Source of the DNA: DASUFP01 sp036274495
GTDB taxonomy: Bacteria > Bacteroidota > Bacteroidia > AKYH767-A > OLB10
DNA: 45,418 nucleotides
Reading direction: 5' to 3'
Assembly: GCA_036274495.1 (NCBI GenBank)
Contig: DASUFP010000064.1
Coordinates: forward strand, 1 to 45,418
Shown here: piece after piece, positions 7,942-15,554 of the stretch
Layout: every line of letters starts with the position of its first letter
How positions within the stretch are numbered: position 1 is the first letter of the stretch
The notes under the pieces: generated by a model
What the model was told of the DNA's origin: nothing
Databases searched by the model: none
Seen by the model: the letters and a program-made list of their open reading frames with translations, nothing else
Position numbers and translations under genes: made by a program

Positions 7942-8538
7942 ATGGGTAATACCTTATCAGCTCCAAAATTTTATTTAGTGATGGTGTCAGCTCTTATGCT
8001 GGCGTCTTTTTCGGCATGTAACGAAACGTATACTCCAAAGCCGAGAGGGTTTTTCAGGATTACTTTTCCCAAACACGAGTATCGCAAATATGATGCAGGC
8101 GATTGTCCTTATTCGTTCGAGATCCCTGTATATGCCAATGTAAGTGCCTATCACGATTCAACCTCACAGCCCTGCTGGAAATATATTTTGTTTCCCCGTT
8201 TTAATGCCGAAATTTTTCTGAGTTATCTTCCCGTTAAAGGTGGCGATGCGCAGCAGTATTTTGAAGATGCGCGCACGCTCGCCTATAAGCATGCCGTAAA
8301 AGCCGATGCCATTGATGAAACCATTTTGCATGCCGGTCCGGGAGTAACAGGCATGATTTACGACATTGGAGGAGCCGCAGCATCATCTGTTCAGTTTTTT
8401 GTTACCGACAGCACCAGAAATTTTATTCGCGGAGCGCTTTATTTTAATGTTCCGCCGCAGCCGGATTCGCTGGCTCCTGTTGTCGCTTTTTTAAGATCGG
8501 ATATTGAAAGAATGATGTTGACTACCACATGGAAATAA
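7942..8538 (+). CDS. gldD: Gliding motility / T9SS lipoprotein GldD
   Basis: The 198-residue product has a lipoprotein signal peptide with the lipidated cysteine at about C26 (FSAC). It is followed at once by the GldD-type sequence YTPKPRGFFRITFPKHEY, then CPYSFEIPVYA and the C-terminal FNVPPQPDSLAPVVAFL segment. GldD is a cell-envelope lipoprotein needed for gliding and associated with the type IX secretion machinery. Assignment rests on these segments and on the location behind ssb. In many Bacteroidota gldE, encoding a CBS/CorC-like membrane protein, lies between or next to these genes; here only 72 nt separate ssb and gldD, so gldE is absent from the locus. The next gene starts 16 nt downstream. 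Confidence 0.88.
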   Translation: MGNTLSAPKFYLVMVSALMLASFSACNETYTPKPRGFFRITFPKHEYRKYDAGDCPYSFEIPVYANVSAYHDSTSQPCWKYILFPRFNAEIFLSYLPVKGGDAQQYFEDARTLAYKHAVKADAIDETILHAGPGVTGMIYDIGGAAASSVQFFVTDSTRNFIRGALYFNVPPQPDSLAPVVAFLRSDIERMMLTTTWK

Positions 8539-8554
8539 ACAGCGGTATCTGCAA

Positions 8555-9535
8555 ATGACTTTCGCGCTCAGCCGTTATTACCTCGAATTCAAAGAACCTT
8601 TTTCCATAGCGCACGGAACCCGCAATGGTACAGACCTGGTATTTCTGAAATTGGAACATCAGGGGTTTGTTGCATGGGGTGAAGCAAGTTTACCTCCTTA
8701 TTTACCGGAAACACAGCAGACCGTATGCGACTTTTTAGAAAGATTTATGGTTCGTGCATTTGATATTTCCGAGGGATTGGAAGTTTTGCTTAACAGGCTG
8801 ATGGAATTTGAACAGGGTAATTATGCTGCCAAGGCTTGCGCCGATATTGCAATGCACAATTTATTTGCACAAATGCAAAGCATCCCGGTATGGCAGTTAT
8901 TAGGAGTACCTGATTACCCGCTTCCGTTATGTACCTACACAATAGGAATGGGCGATAAGGCCGCTATTCGCCGTAAATTGATTGATGCGGCAGGTTTTAA
9001 ACTATTGAAAGTAAAACTGGGTGGCGAAAACGACCGGGAGATAATAAGAACCATCAGAGAGGAAACTGACTTACCCCTTTGTGCGGATGCCAATCAGGGC
9101 TGGCACACGAAAGAAGCTGCACTCGAAATGATCAATTTCCTGGCGGGGCAATCGGTTCTCTTTGTTGAACAGCCTTTGCCGAAATATTTGCATAGTGAAA
9201 TGAAGTGGCTTAAAGAGAAAAGTCCGTTACCGCTTTACGCTGACGAATCGGTGCAGACTCCTGCCGATGTGAAACAGGTATCAGAGGGTTTTCATGGTGT
9301 CAATGTAAAGCTTATGAAATGCGGAGGGCTGGCCCAGGGCCTAAAAATGATAAGGGAGGCAAGAAATTATGGGTTGCATGTACTAATAGGGAGCATGTCG
9401 GAGTCGGGTTGCGGAATAACGGCAGCTGCTCAATTGTCGTCGCTCGCCGATTATGCGGACCTCGATGGTCCTCTGCTCACAAAAAACAACCCGTTCCCGA
9501 TGCCTGTGTATAAAAACGGCATCCTTGAGCTCTGA
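8555..9535 (+). CDS. Dipeptide epimerase, enolase superfamily
   Basis: This 326-residue protein belongs to the muconate-lactonising subgroup of the enolase superfamily and most resembles L-Ala-D/L-Glu epimerases that recycle murein dipeptides. The capping domain is N-terminal (about 1-125). The barrel contains the KxK pair K152/K154 in LKVKLGG, metal ligands D178 (CADANQG), E205 (FVEQPLP) and D230 (YADESV), and the opposite base K252 in NVKLMKCGG. The C-terminal DLDGP near 302-306 fits dipeptide epimerases. It lies 16 nt after gldD and is probably cotranscribed. The precise dipeptide specificity cannot be read from sequence; o-succinylbenzoate synthase is the main alternative and fits less well. 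Confidence 0.87.
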   Translation: MTFALSRYYLEFKEPFSIAHGTRNGTDLVFLKLEHQGFVAWGEASLPPYLPETQQTVCDFLERFMVRAFDISEGLEVLLNRLMEFEQGNYAAKACADIAMHNLFAQMQSIPVWQLLGVPDYPLPLCTYTIGMGDKAAIRRKLIDAAGFKLLKVKLGGENDREIIRTIREETDLPLCADANQGWHTKEAALEMINFLAGQSVLFVEQPLPKYLHSEMKWLKEKSPLPLYADESVQTPADVKQVSEGFHGVNVKLMKCGGLAQGLKMIREARNYGLHVLIGSMSESGCGITAAAQLSSLADYADLDGPLLTKNNPFPMPVYKNGILEL

Positions 9536-9554
9536 AAGCATTTAGTACAACCTT

Positions 9555-9581
9555 CATAACCTATATCCCTCAGGGGTTATG
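9555..9581. terminator. Hairpin at convergent gene ends
   Basis: CATAACC (9555-9561) pairs with GGTTATG (9575-9581), with extra CCC/GGG pairing possible in the loop. It sits between the epimerase stop and the stop of the convergent acetyltransferase gene and includes that stop codon. There is no T run on either side, so factor-independent termination is doubtful. Confidence 0.3.
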
Positions 9582-10070
9582 CGGAAACAGTTTTTGCATC
9601 AGGTGTACATCGAGGTATTTCCCAAATTTTTTACCTGCTTCTTTTACTACACCAATGTGCTGAAAGCCGTAAAGTTCATGAATGTGAATGCTGTTCAGGT
9701 TGCCTTCTGTGATTCTGGAAACCAATGAATGCATTCCGATTTTGTCCGCCTCTAGGGTAAGAACTTCAAGCAGTTTTTTTCCGGTGCCCTGGTTTCTGTA
9801 ATTCGGATCAATATAAAAGGCTACTTCAGCTGTGTTATCATAGCCGCACCGTTCGCTCCATTTACTCAGCGCTGCCCAGCCGGTCACTTTTCCCTCCTGT
9901 TCGGCTACTAATACAGGGTGGCGTCTGCCGTGGTTGTTAAACCAGTTCATCCGGTCTTCGTACGATTGAATTTCGAGGTCGAATGTGGCGGTAGTATGCA
10001 GGACAGCATCATTGTAAATATCGGTGATGCGCTGCACGTCGGCTTTCGAGGCGGGTCTGATGTTTAGCAT
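9570..10070 (-). CDS. GNAT N-acetyltransferase, phosphinothricin acetyltransferase-like
   Basis: The 166-residue protein is a single-domain GNAT enzyme that transfers acetyl from acetyl-CoA to an amine. The N-terminal IRPASKADVQRITDIYNDAV and the acetyl-CoA loop DPNYRNQGTGKKLLEVL (about 110-126) are typical, and the segment AEVAFYIDPNYR followed by LYGFQHIGVVKEAGKKFG matches the Pat/YncA subgroup. Members of that subgroup acetylate phosphinothricin, methionine sulfone or related amino acids, so amino acid detoxification is the likely role. It is monocistronic on the minus strand, convergent with the epimerase gene. Substrate is not determinable here. Confidence 0.88.
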   Translation of the reverse strand: MLNIRPASKADVQRITDIYNDAVLHTTATFDLEIQSYEDRMNWFNNHGRRHPVLVAEQEGKVTGWAALSKWSERCGYDNTAEVAFYIDPNYRNQGTGKKLLEVLTLEADKIGMHSLVSRITEGNLNSIHIHELYGFQHIGVVKEAGKKFGKYLDVHLMQKLFPHNP

Positions 10071-10170
10071 ATTCCAAAAAACTTGACAGCCAAATTACAA
10101 AATCGAAATGATGTACAACCGGGTTTAATAACGGGTTTACTAAATTATTACATACAGCAATGGCTGTCCG

Positions 10171-11544
10171 TTACATTTTAACAATTTTTTCTGAAACCGG
10201 TCCGCGCCGGGTTTCTATTCTCAAAAAGTATACTCCGGCCGGTAATTCTTTCATCGGAATTTCCAGATACATTTTCGCGTGAATGGTTTCGGCCACGATT
10301 ATTTTCCCCATGTTATCCATCAGCTCCATTTTGTAATCGCGGCCGCAAATGAGTCCGGAGGCTTCAACATTCACCATTCCGTTTGTGGGATTTGGATAAA
10401 CCTTTAGTTTAACCAGGTCGTCGTCATATTCAGGTGTGCTTACAAAGCATCTGAAATCGGAAACAATAAAATCGGCCGGGCCCGGAGTGTAAAAGGAATC
10501 TGCAGGCTGGTAATTGAAGTAATTATAAACCAGCACATGATTGTCAAGAGGAGGTTCTTCAACTCCATGCATATAATAACCATAGTTGCTCGATGTAAAA
10601 ATAAGGTGTTTCAGTCTGCGGTTAATGTTAAAGGTATTGTAAGGCGTCATGGAAAAGAGATCATAAACAAATACCTTTTTATCATCGTTGTTTCCGTTAG
10701 GATCGGTTAAAGGCTGATAATGAAAATAACCGAATTGAAAATCGCCGGTGTTAAAACCTGAATTAGCATAAATGGTCGAGTAGGAAATTGCCTGTGTGTT
10801 CAGGTTATAAGTTGTTGCTGTTATCAGGGTGTCTCCCGGTGACGATGCAATTGTGACTGTTCCATTGTTTTCAATACGCACGGGGTTATCGGCCGGGGGG
10901 CCAAGAAGGGTATCGTGCGTTACAAGTCCTGTTGAGAGATCAATGGTGTTGAGCCGTACGGTTCCTGTTGTATCAGTTCCGGCAACGGCTGCAGTCTGGA
11001 AATTCACCGCCAGCAATCCGGGTTTCATATTAAGAGTCATAGAAAAAAGCGGCACCTGGGAGGGAGGCTGAAAAACGATAAAATTATCCGTTATAGCCGA
11101 GCTTCTTATGATGCAAAGTAAATTAACGGTTGGGATTGCGTTAACGATGCTGTCAAGTAAAAAGGTATCTGCAGGTGCTGTTATGGCATCGCATATATTT
11201 TGAGTGGAGATGTAGGTGGTATATAAGAGCAATTTACTTGCGTCACCGGCACATAAATATTTAGGTGTTGTATTTATGGATTGATCCGGGTCAATGTTAA
11301 AATAGGTCATCGGACCCGGCAATTCAATTGAGTCGAGCAGTGTATAGGCCGATTGTCCTATACATCCGCCATTGCCAAAGTTAGCCGAAGCACCTGAGCC
11401 CGATGGGGGATTGCAGCCTGTAATTTGTCCGTATGGTTCGCACACATTACTCACCCTTAAGCTGATGCCGTTGATTACCTGCTGGGAATATCCTGTCGAT
11501 AGGACAAAACAGCAGCCGATAGTAAGTAAAAAAGCTTTCTTCAT
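10171..11544 (-). CDS. Secreted protein with T9SS type A sorting domain
   Basis: The 457-residue protein starts with a Sec signal peptide (MKKAFLLTIGCCFVLSTGYS, cleavage about residue 20). It ends with a C-terminal sorting domain: VYPNPTNGMVNVEASG, then MELMDNMGKIIVAETI, LPAGVYFLRIETRRGP and a lysine-rich SEKIVKM tail. Such domains direct export across the outer membrane by the type IX system and attachment or release at the surface. The roughly 350-residue passenger is rich in Thr, Asn and Asp and beta-strand-like, with no recognised catalytic motif. Repeated cysteines near 35-61 could form disulphides. Function is unknown. A near-consensus -7 box (TACCTTTA) lies within 30 nt upstream. Confidence 0.85.
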   Translation of the reverse strand: MKKAFLLTIGCCFVLSTGYSQQVINGISLRVSNVCEPYGQITGCNPPSGSGASANFGNGGCIGQSAYTLLDSIELPGPMTYFNIDPDQSINTTPKYLCAGDASKLLLYTTYISTQNICDAITAPADTFLLDSIVNAIPTVNLLCIIRSSAITDNFIVFQPPSQVPLFSMTLNMKPGLLAVNFQTAAVAGTDTTGTVRLNTIDLSTGLVTHDTLLGPPADNPVRIENNGTVTIASSPGDTLITATTYNLNTQAISYSTIYANSGFNTGDFQFGYFHYQPLTDPNGNNDDKKVFVYDLFSMTPYNTFNINRRLKHLIFTSSNYGYYMHGVEEPPLDNHVLVYNYFNYQPADSFYTPGPADFIVSDFRCFVSTPEYDDDLVKLKVYPNPTNGMVNVEASGLICGRDYKMELMDNMGKIIVAETIHAKMYLEIPMKELPAGVYFLRIETRRGPVSEKIVKM

Positions 11545-11613
11545 GGCCGGGGCATTGCTGGAATAAAGGTATTAATTAAATCATGCGAAATACACGATCT
11601 TACCCCTGCAGTA

Positions 11614-13098
11614 TCAGTTCCTCAGCTGGTCGAGCAGTTTTGGCCATAACAAATCGTAAGGAATCACCTCCAGTGTTTCCAGTTCATTTTGTTCTCCGAG
11701 CCGGGTAGCTTTCAGTTTGTCGAAAAATTTAGCCGCAATTTTTTCGGTTTTAACCGGATCAAAATCATATTTGATCATTACCTGGAGCATTTTCAGAAAG
11801 TAGTAGCTGCGGGGACTTTTTTCTTTTTTGATATAGCGGGCTGCGTACAATTTTAATGAATCGCTTCGCATTACCACACTCTCATAATCCTTGTTCTTTA
11901 TGAGTAAAATAATCTGAGCTATAATAATTGAAAAGTTATACCCTGCCTTATCTTTAGAAAAAATGGGCACCTCGTTTACAAATCGGGCAGTATTAAATTT
12001 TTTGTTTTTGTCATTCGATTCCGGTAACGTATAATGGAGAAATGCTTCAAATATTTTCCATTTTTCTATGCTACGCTGTGGGTAATTACTAAATCCGGAA
12101 TGTTGTATTACAGAATAATAAATTGATTCGGCTCTTTGAGGTTCATTAGTATGCAGGCATAAGAGAAAATAGTATTCATTAAAAATCAGAAAATTCAATG
12201 AGCCGTAATTGAATAAGGACTCGCATTTTTGGGCATATTTAATTCCGTCTTTTAAGTTTCGTAAATGCAGACTTCCATAAAGTTTATTTAAATTCATTTC
12301 GCCGATCCTGACTTTTTGGATTAGGTGAGGGTTTCTATTTAAATACTGTTCACATTTTTCGGCCAACATAATTAGATTTTCATATTTTTTAATTGAATCG
12401 AAATAGTGAATCCCAATTCTATACATATTCATTCGGGTCGAATAGGTATCACATTCCTGGTTAAGTGTCTGAGCTTTTTCATAACACTTTTTTAAAAATA
12501 TGTCCAGGTCAATTTGTGATGCTGCCGATGATCCAAAATGCAATATTATTTGTTGGTTTAGCTGATCACTCATAGACTCTATTTTCAAAACATTTAGGGT
12601 CTCTTCCAGTTGTTTGTTATAATTCCTGAAATTTATACGTGAACCTGAAAAGCTACTGAAGTACCTGAGAATCTTTAATGATTGAAATGTGAACTCGGTG
12701 AAATAATGCTTTTTTGAAATCTGTAAACTGTGCTTGATCAGCTGTAATCCCGCATTTTCCCGGTTTTGTCTCAATAATATCAAACCCGCGAGCAATTCCT
12801 TACATGCTGTATAATAGGCTCTGTCGAAAGAACTTTTGAACCTTTTCTTCGTATCAAGTTGAAAAATGGCATTGATAAGTTGTTCTTTAGCTCTTGATTT
12901 CAGCATATCAAAAGATCTGCCAGTCAATGAGTTAGAGTAAATTTTAGCTGACAATGCCTCTTCATCAATAGAACCATCTGACACAATGGTTTTGATTAGC
13001 TGATCAGTTTTTGAACCCTTTTTAGTGGATTTGAAAAGGTCCTTTTTCACATCTTTTGTTACAACTGAAGATAATTCCTGTAAAATTTTCAGCGACAT
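11614..13098 (-). CDS. AT-rich hypothetical protein, probably all-helical
   Basis: This 494-residue protein was not recognised. It lacks a signal peptide and membrane segments, so it is probably cytoplasmic. It is rich in Lys, Leu, Ile, Asn and Tyr with long amphipathic helices such as KSRAKEQLINAIFQLD and LLRQNRENAGLQLIKHSL, suggesting a TPR-like or other alpha-solenoid scaffold without clear canonical repeats. Base composition is visibly more AT-rich than in neighbouring genes, which could mean recent acquisition or relaxed constraint. It stands alone, with a TAnnTTTG box 29 nt upstream. The frame is long and uninterrupted, so it is a real gene, but no function can be assigned. Confidence 0.75.
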   Translation of the reverse strand: MSLKILQELSSVVTKDVKKDLFKSTKKGSKTDQLIKTIVSDGSIDEEALSAKIYSNSLTGRSFDMLKSRAKEQLINAIFQLDTKKRFKSSFDRAYYTACKELLAGLILLRQNRENAGLQLIKHSLQISKKHYFTEFTFQSLKILRYFSSFSGSRINFRNYNKQLEETLNVLKIESMSDQLNQQIILHFGSSAASQIDLDIFLKKCYEKAQTLNQECDTYSTRMNMYRIGIHYFDSIKKYENLIMLAEKCEQYLNRNPHLIQKVRIGEMNLNKLYGSLHLRNLKDGIKYAQKCESLFNYGSLNFLIFNEYYFLLCLHTNEPQRAESIYYSVIQHSGFSNYPQRSIEKWKIFEAFLHYTLPESNDKNKKFNTARFVNEVPIFSKDKAGYNFSIIIAQIILLIKNKDYESVVMRSDSLKLYAARYIKKEKSPRSYYFLKMLQVMIKYDFDPVKTEKIAAKFFDKLKATRLGEQNELETLEVIPYDLLWPKLLDQLRN

Positions 13099-13126
13099 GG
13101 GTCAATAAGTTATTGATTTACTTACT

Positions 13127-13134
13127 CAAATGTA
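13127..13134 (-). promoter_or_regulatory. -7 element (TACATTTG) of the AT-rich orphan gene
   Basis: On the minus strand TACATTTG matches TAnnTTTG, with a TTG 16 nt further upstream (13153-13151). Transcription would start near 13120, about 22 nt before the ATG at 13098. Confidence 0.55.
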
Positions 13135-13242
13135 ACTATTATTATTGAATCAAGTATATATGGGCATTAAAACAGGTGTTACAAATCATTGTAAAATGAT
13201 ACCTGAAAACCTTATGTCTCACTCTAATTTTAACATCGCAAA

Positions 13243-13425
13243 ATGATTGACTTACTGATTGCAATCCTGCTTGCACTGGGGGTACACGTTGACTCCGGCA
13301 GTACTGAAGAACAAATTAAAAAGGACAATCCGGATGCCTATAACAAGGCGGAAACCATTATCTCAACCGGCACTTACACCTATACCGACACAGGTGTGAT
13401 CATTGTAGAAACCGGAGGAGACTGA
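13243..13425 (+). CDS. Small hypothetical protein, 60 residues
   Basis: A 60-codon gene starts ATG at 13243. The product has a short hydrophobic N-terminus (MIDLLIAILLALGVHV), a polar acidic middle (STEEQIKKDNPDAYNKAETI) and a Thr/Tyr-rich end finishing VETGGD. The hydrophobic part could be a short signal or membrane anchor but is unusually short. Support for a real gene comes from the position: it is isolated, on its own strand segment between divergent and parallel genes, and closes 28 nt before a very strong terminator. A weak -7 like box (TAATTTTA) lies about 20 nt upstream. No family was recognised. Confidence 0.6.
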   Translation: MIDLLIAILLALGVHVDSGSTEEQIKKDNPDAYNKAETIISTGTYTYTDTGVIIVETGGD

Positions 13426-13453
13426 AAAAGAATTAAATAAGTAAATAAGCAGA

Positions 13454-13516
13454 GGCGGGGAGCGCTTCAAAACACTCGGGGGGGTAGTTTTGAAGATACG
13501 CTCCCCGCCATTTTTT
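13454..13516 (+). terminator. Long strong intrinsic terminator with a G7 loop
   Basis: An 11-bp stem, GGCGGGGAGCG (13454-13464) with CGCTCCCCGCC (13499-13509), is extended by a 9-bp inner stem, CTTCAAAAC (13465-13473) with GTTTTGAAG (13487-13495), interrupted only by an ATA bulge. Six T follow at 13511-13516. The loop holds seven consecutive G. It ends the 60-codon gene and insulates the downstream promoter of the MBL hydrolase. Confidence 0.9.
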
Positions 13517-13543
13517 ATACACCACCGTGGTGTTGTACCTTTG
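13511..13543 (+). promoter_or_regulatory. Promoter of the MBL-fold hydrolase gene
   Basis: TACCTTTG (13536-13543) matches TAnnTTTG, and the terminator's T run lies about 19 nt upstream where the -33 TTTG is expected. Transcription from about 13549 supports the ATG at 13573 rather than the in-frame TTG at 13555. Confidence 0.6.
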
Positions 13544-13572
13544 TATAGATTCAATTGATTGTTTTACTCCCA

Positions 13573-14220
13573 ATGATAACCATTAAGTCGTTCATATTCA
13601 ATTCGTTTGAGGAAAACACCTATGTTTTGTCCGACAGCACAGGGGAATGTGTCATCATTGATCCCGGATGCCACCTTAAAGAAGAGGAGGAGGAGCTGGC
13701 CCGTTATATTACCGGCAACGCACTGCGCCCGGTTTTACTCCTTAATACGCATTGCCATATCGATCATGTGCTTGGAAACCGCTTTGTGGCCGACCGCTTC
13801 GGACTCAAATTGTTCATACATGCCACCGAACAACAGGTGCTCGATTCCTCTTCGGCCGTAAGCATGATGTACGGCATTCAGATGAGTCCTTCGCCCGCTC
13901 CGGAAGCTTACCTTGCCGAAGGCGATACCGTAACATTTGGTAACAGTTCGCTGAAGGTAATTTTCACACCCGGACACAGTCCCGGAAGTATCTCGTTTTA
14001 TAATGAAGCGCAGCGGTTCCTGATTTCAGGAGATGTCCTTTTCAGGATGAGTATAGGCCGCACGGATTTACCGGGCGGGAATTTTGAAACCCTTATTAAA
14101 AGTATTACAACCGGACTTATGCCGCTTGGTGATGAGGTAACAGTTTATTCGGGACATGGTGAACCCACTACCCTTGGTTTCGAAAAACAGTACAATCCGT
14201 TTTTAACCCAAACGGTCTAG
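13573..14220 (+). CDS. MBL-fold hydrolase, glyoxalase II-like
   Basis: The 215-residue enzyme has the complete dinuclear zinc site of the metallo-beta-lactamase fold: THCHIDH with H60, H62, D64 and H65, then H135 in TPGHSPGS, D154 in ISGDVLF and H195 in SGHGEPTT. The subgroup is the small glyoxalase II-like hydrolases, which act on thioesters such as S-lactoylglutathione or on related compounds; it lacks the extra C-terminal domain of true glyoxalase II, so the substrate is uncertain. The start at ATG 13573 gives the family N-terminus MITIKSFIFNSFEENTYVL. Its last 18 nt overlap the convergent kmo gene. Confidence 0.9.
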   Translation: MITIKSFIFNSFEENTYVLSDSTGECVIIDPGCHLKEEEEELARYITGNALRPVLLLNTHCHIDHVLGNRFVADRFGLKLFIHATEQQVLDSSSAVSMMYGIQMSPSPAPEAYLAEGDTVTFGNSSLKVIFTPGHSPGSISFYNEAQRFLISGDVLFRMSIGRTDLPGGNFETLIKSITTGLMPLGDEVTVYSGHGEPTTLGFEKQYNPFLTQTV

Positions 14221-15552
14221 TATCAATTTCTCTACTTCTTCCGAATCCCATTTCGATTCAATGCCGGGTGTACGCATCACCTGGTCCATGATCGCTTCCT
14301 GTCGCTTTCCTTCGGTTTTGGCCACATGATAGGGGATATGATCACTGAAAGTCACCATGGTGTAAAGTGGTATCCACTTTCCCGGATACTTGTTGCTGAA
14401 CCGGGCTTCAATTTTTTTACGAAGCAAGAAGTCGGGATGCGCTACCAGATCGCGCATCTCAAAAAAGTTCGCAACTGCCAAATCGGCTATCGCATCACCC
14501 GATGGTTTCCTCAGTTGTTCGTATTCGGGAAGTATCTGGTTCCAGTGGTGGTCGTACTTGTTAATCAGCATATCAAGGTCGGCACAGTCTTCAAAGCCGC
14601 AGTTCATGCCTTGTCCGTAAAAGGGAACAACCGCATGCGCAGCGTCACCAATCAGCATACCTTTGCCGCCCCATGTCCAGGGGAAACATTTAACTGTTAC
14701 CAGTGATCCGGTAGGGTTGTTGAAAAAATCTTCCTCAAGAGTGGGCATCAGCGTGACAGCATCAGGAAACGTCTCTTTAAAGAAAGATGTCACCCGCTCG
14801 TTTGTATCGAGCGACTGAAACGACTGCTTTCCTTCGAACGGTAAAAACAACGTGCATGTAAAACTGCCATCCAGATTTGGGAGCGCAATCAGCATAAATG
14901 AGCCTCTTGGCCAGATATGCAAAGCGTTTTTTTCGATGCGGTGTGTTCCGTCGGCATTAGCGGGAATTGTAAGTTCCTTGTATCCATGTTCCAGATACTG
15001 CTGTGAATAATTATACCTTTCGGTAAACATAAGACTCAAACGTGCGGCCGAAAAAGCTCCGTCGCTGCCCACAACCAGATCGGCATTCACATCCGATTTT
15101 TTCCCTGATAACTGATTTTCGAATTGCGCAGTGTTGGTATTCAAATCAACGTTTGTGCACCGTTCGTTATAGTGAATGACAGCACCTCTTTTTTCCGCCT
15201 CATCCATCAGCAGGCAGTTGAGTCCGCCCCTCGACACAGAGTAAATTGCCTGCCCCTCTTTTCCGTAAGGCTGAAAATTAATGGAGCTGTCAGCGTTGTG
15301 AATCATCCGGCCATGCATTGGAATTGCAACCTTTTTAACCGTTTCAGATAATCCGACACCTGCAAGTCCTCTCCAGCCGCGATCTGATAACGCCAGGTTA
15401 ATAGATCTTCCTGCAGAAATCACATCTTTTCGCATATCGGGTCTGCGTTCATAAATGGTTACTTTATATCCGTATTTTAACAAATATGTTGCAAGTAACG
15501 AACCAACAAGTCCTGCACCGAGTATAGCAACTGATTTTTCTTTAGCGCTCAT
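14203..15552 (-). CDS. kmo: Kynurenine 3-monooxygenase
   Basis: This 449-residue flavoprotein hydroxylates L-kynurenine to 3-hydroxykynurenine using NADPH and O2. The FAD-binding GxGxxG is at 12-17 (LGAGLVG), an ERRPDMRK segment follows the second beta strand, LVGSDGAFSAARLSL lies near 160-175 and GDAAHAVVPFYGQGMNCGFE is the FAD-closing motif near 300. ISAGRSINLALSDRGW near 45-60 is characteristic of KMO. The C-terminal hydrophobic anchor of eukaryotic KMO is absent, so the protein should be soluble. It begins 2 nt after kynU, indicating cotranscription and coupled function. The last 18 nt overlap the MBL hydrolase gene on the other strand. Confidence 0.95.
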   Translation of the reverse strand: MSAKEKSVAILGAGLVGSLLATYLLKYGYKVTIYERRPDMRKDVISAGRSINLALSDRGWRGLAGVGLSETVKKVAIPMHGRMIHNADSSINFQPYGKEGQAIYSVSRGGLNCLLMDEAEKRGAVIHYNERCTNVDLNTNTAQFENQLSGKKSDVNADLVVGSDGAFSAARLSLMFTERYNYSQQYLEHGYKELTIPANADGTHRIEKNALHIWPRGSFMLIALPNLDGSFTCTLFLPFEGKQSFQSLDTNERVTSFFKETFPDAVTLMPTLEEDFFNNPTGSLVTVKCFPWTWGGKGMLIGDAAHAVVPFYGQGMNCGFEDCADLDMLINKYDHHWNQILPEYEQLRKPSGDAIADLAVANFFEMRDLVAHPDFLLRKKIEARFSNKYPGKWIPLYTMVTFSDHIPYHVAKTEGKRQEAIMDQVMRTPGIESKWDSEEVEKLILDRLG

Positions 15553-15554
15553 GT

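Noticed and set aside
14203..14220. 18-bp overlap of kmo and MBL stops as antisense regulation
   Set aside because: Short convergent overlaps of gene ends are common and no structure or RNA element supports regulation.
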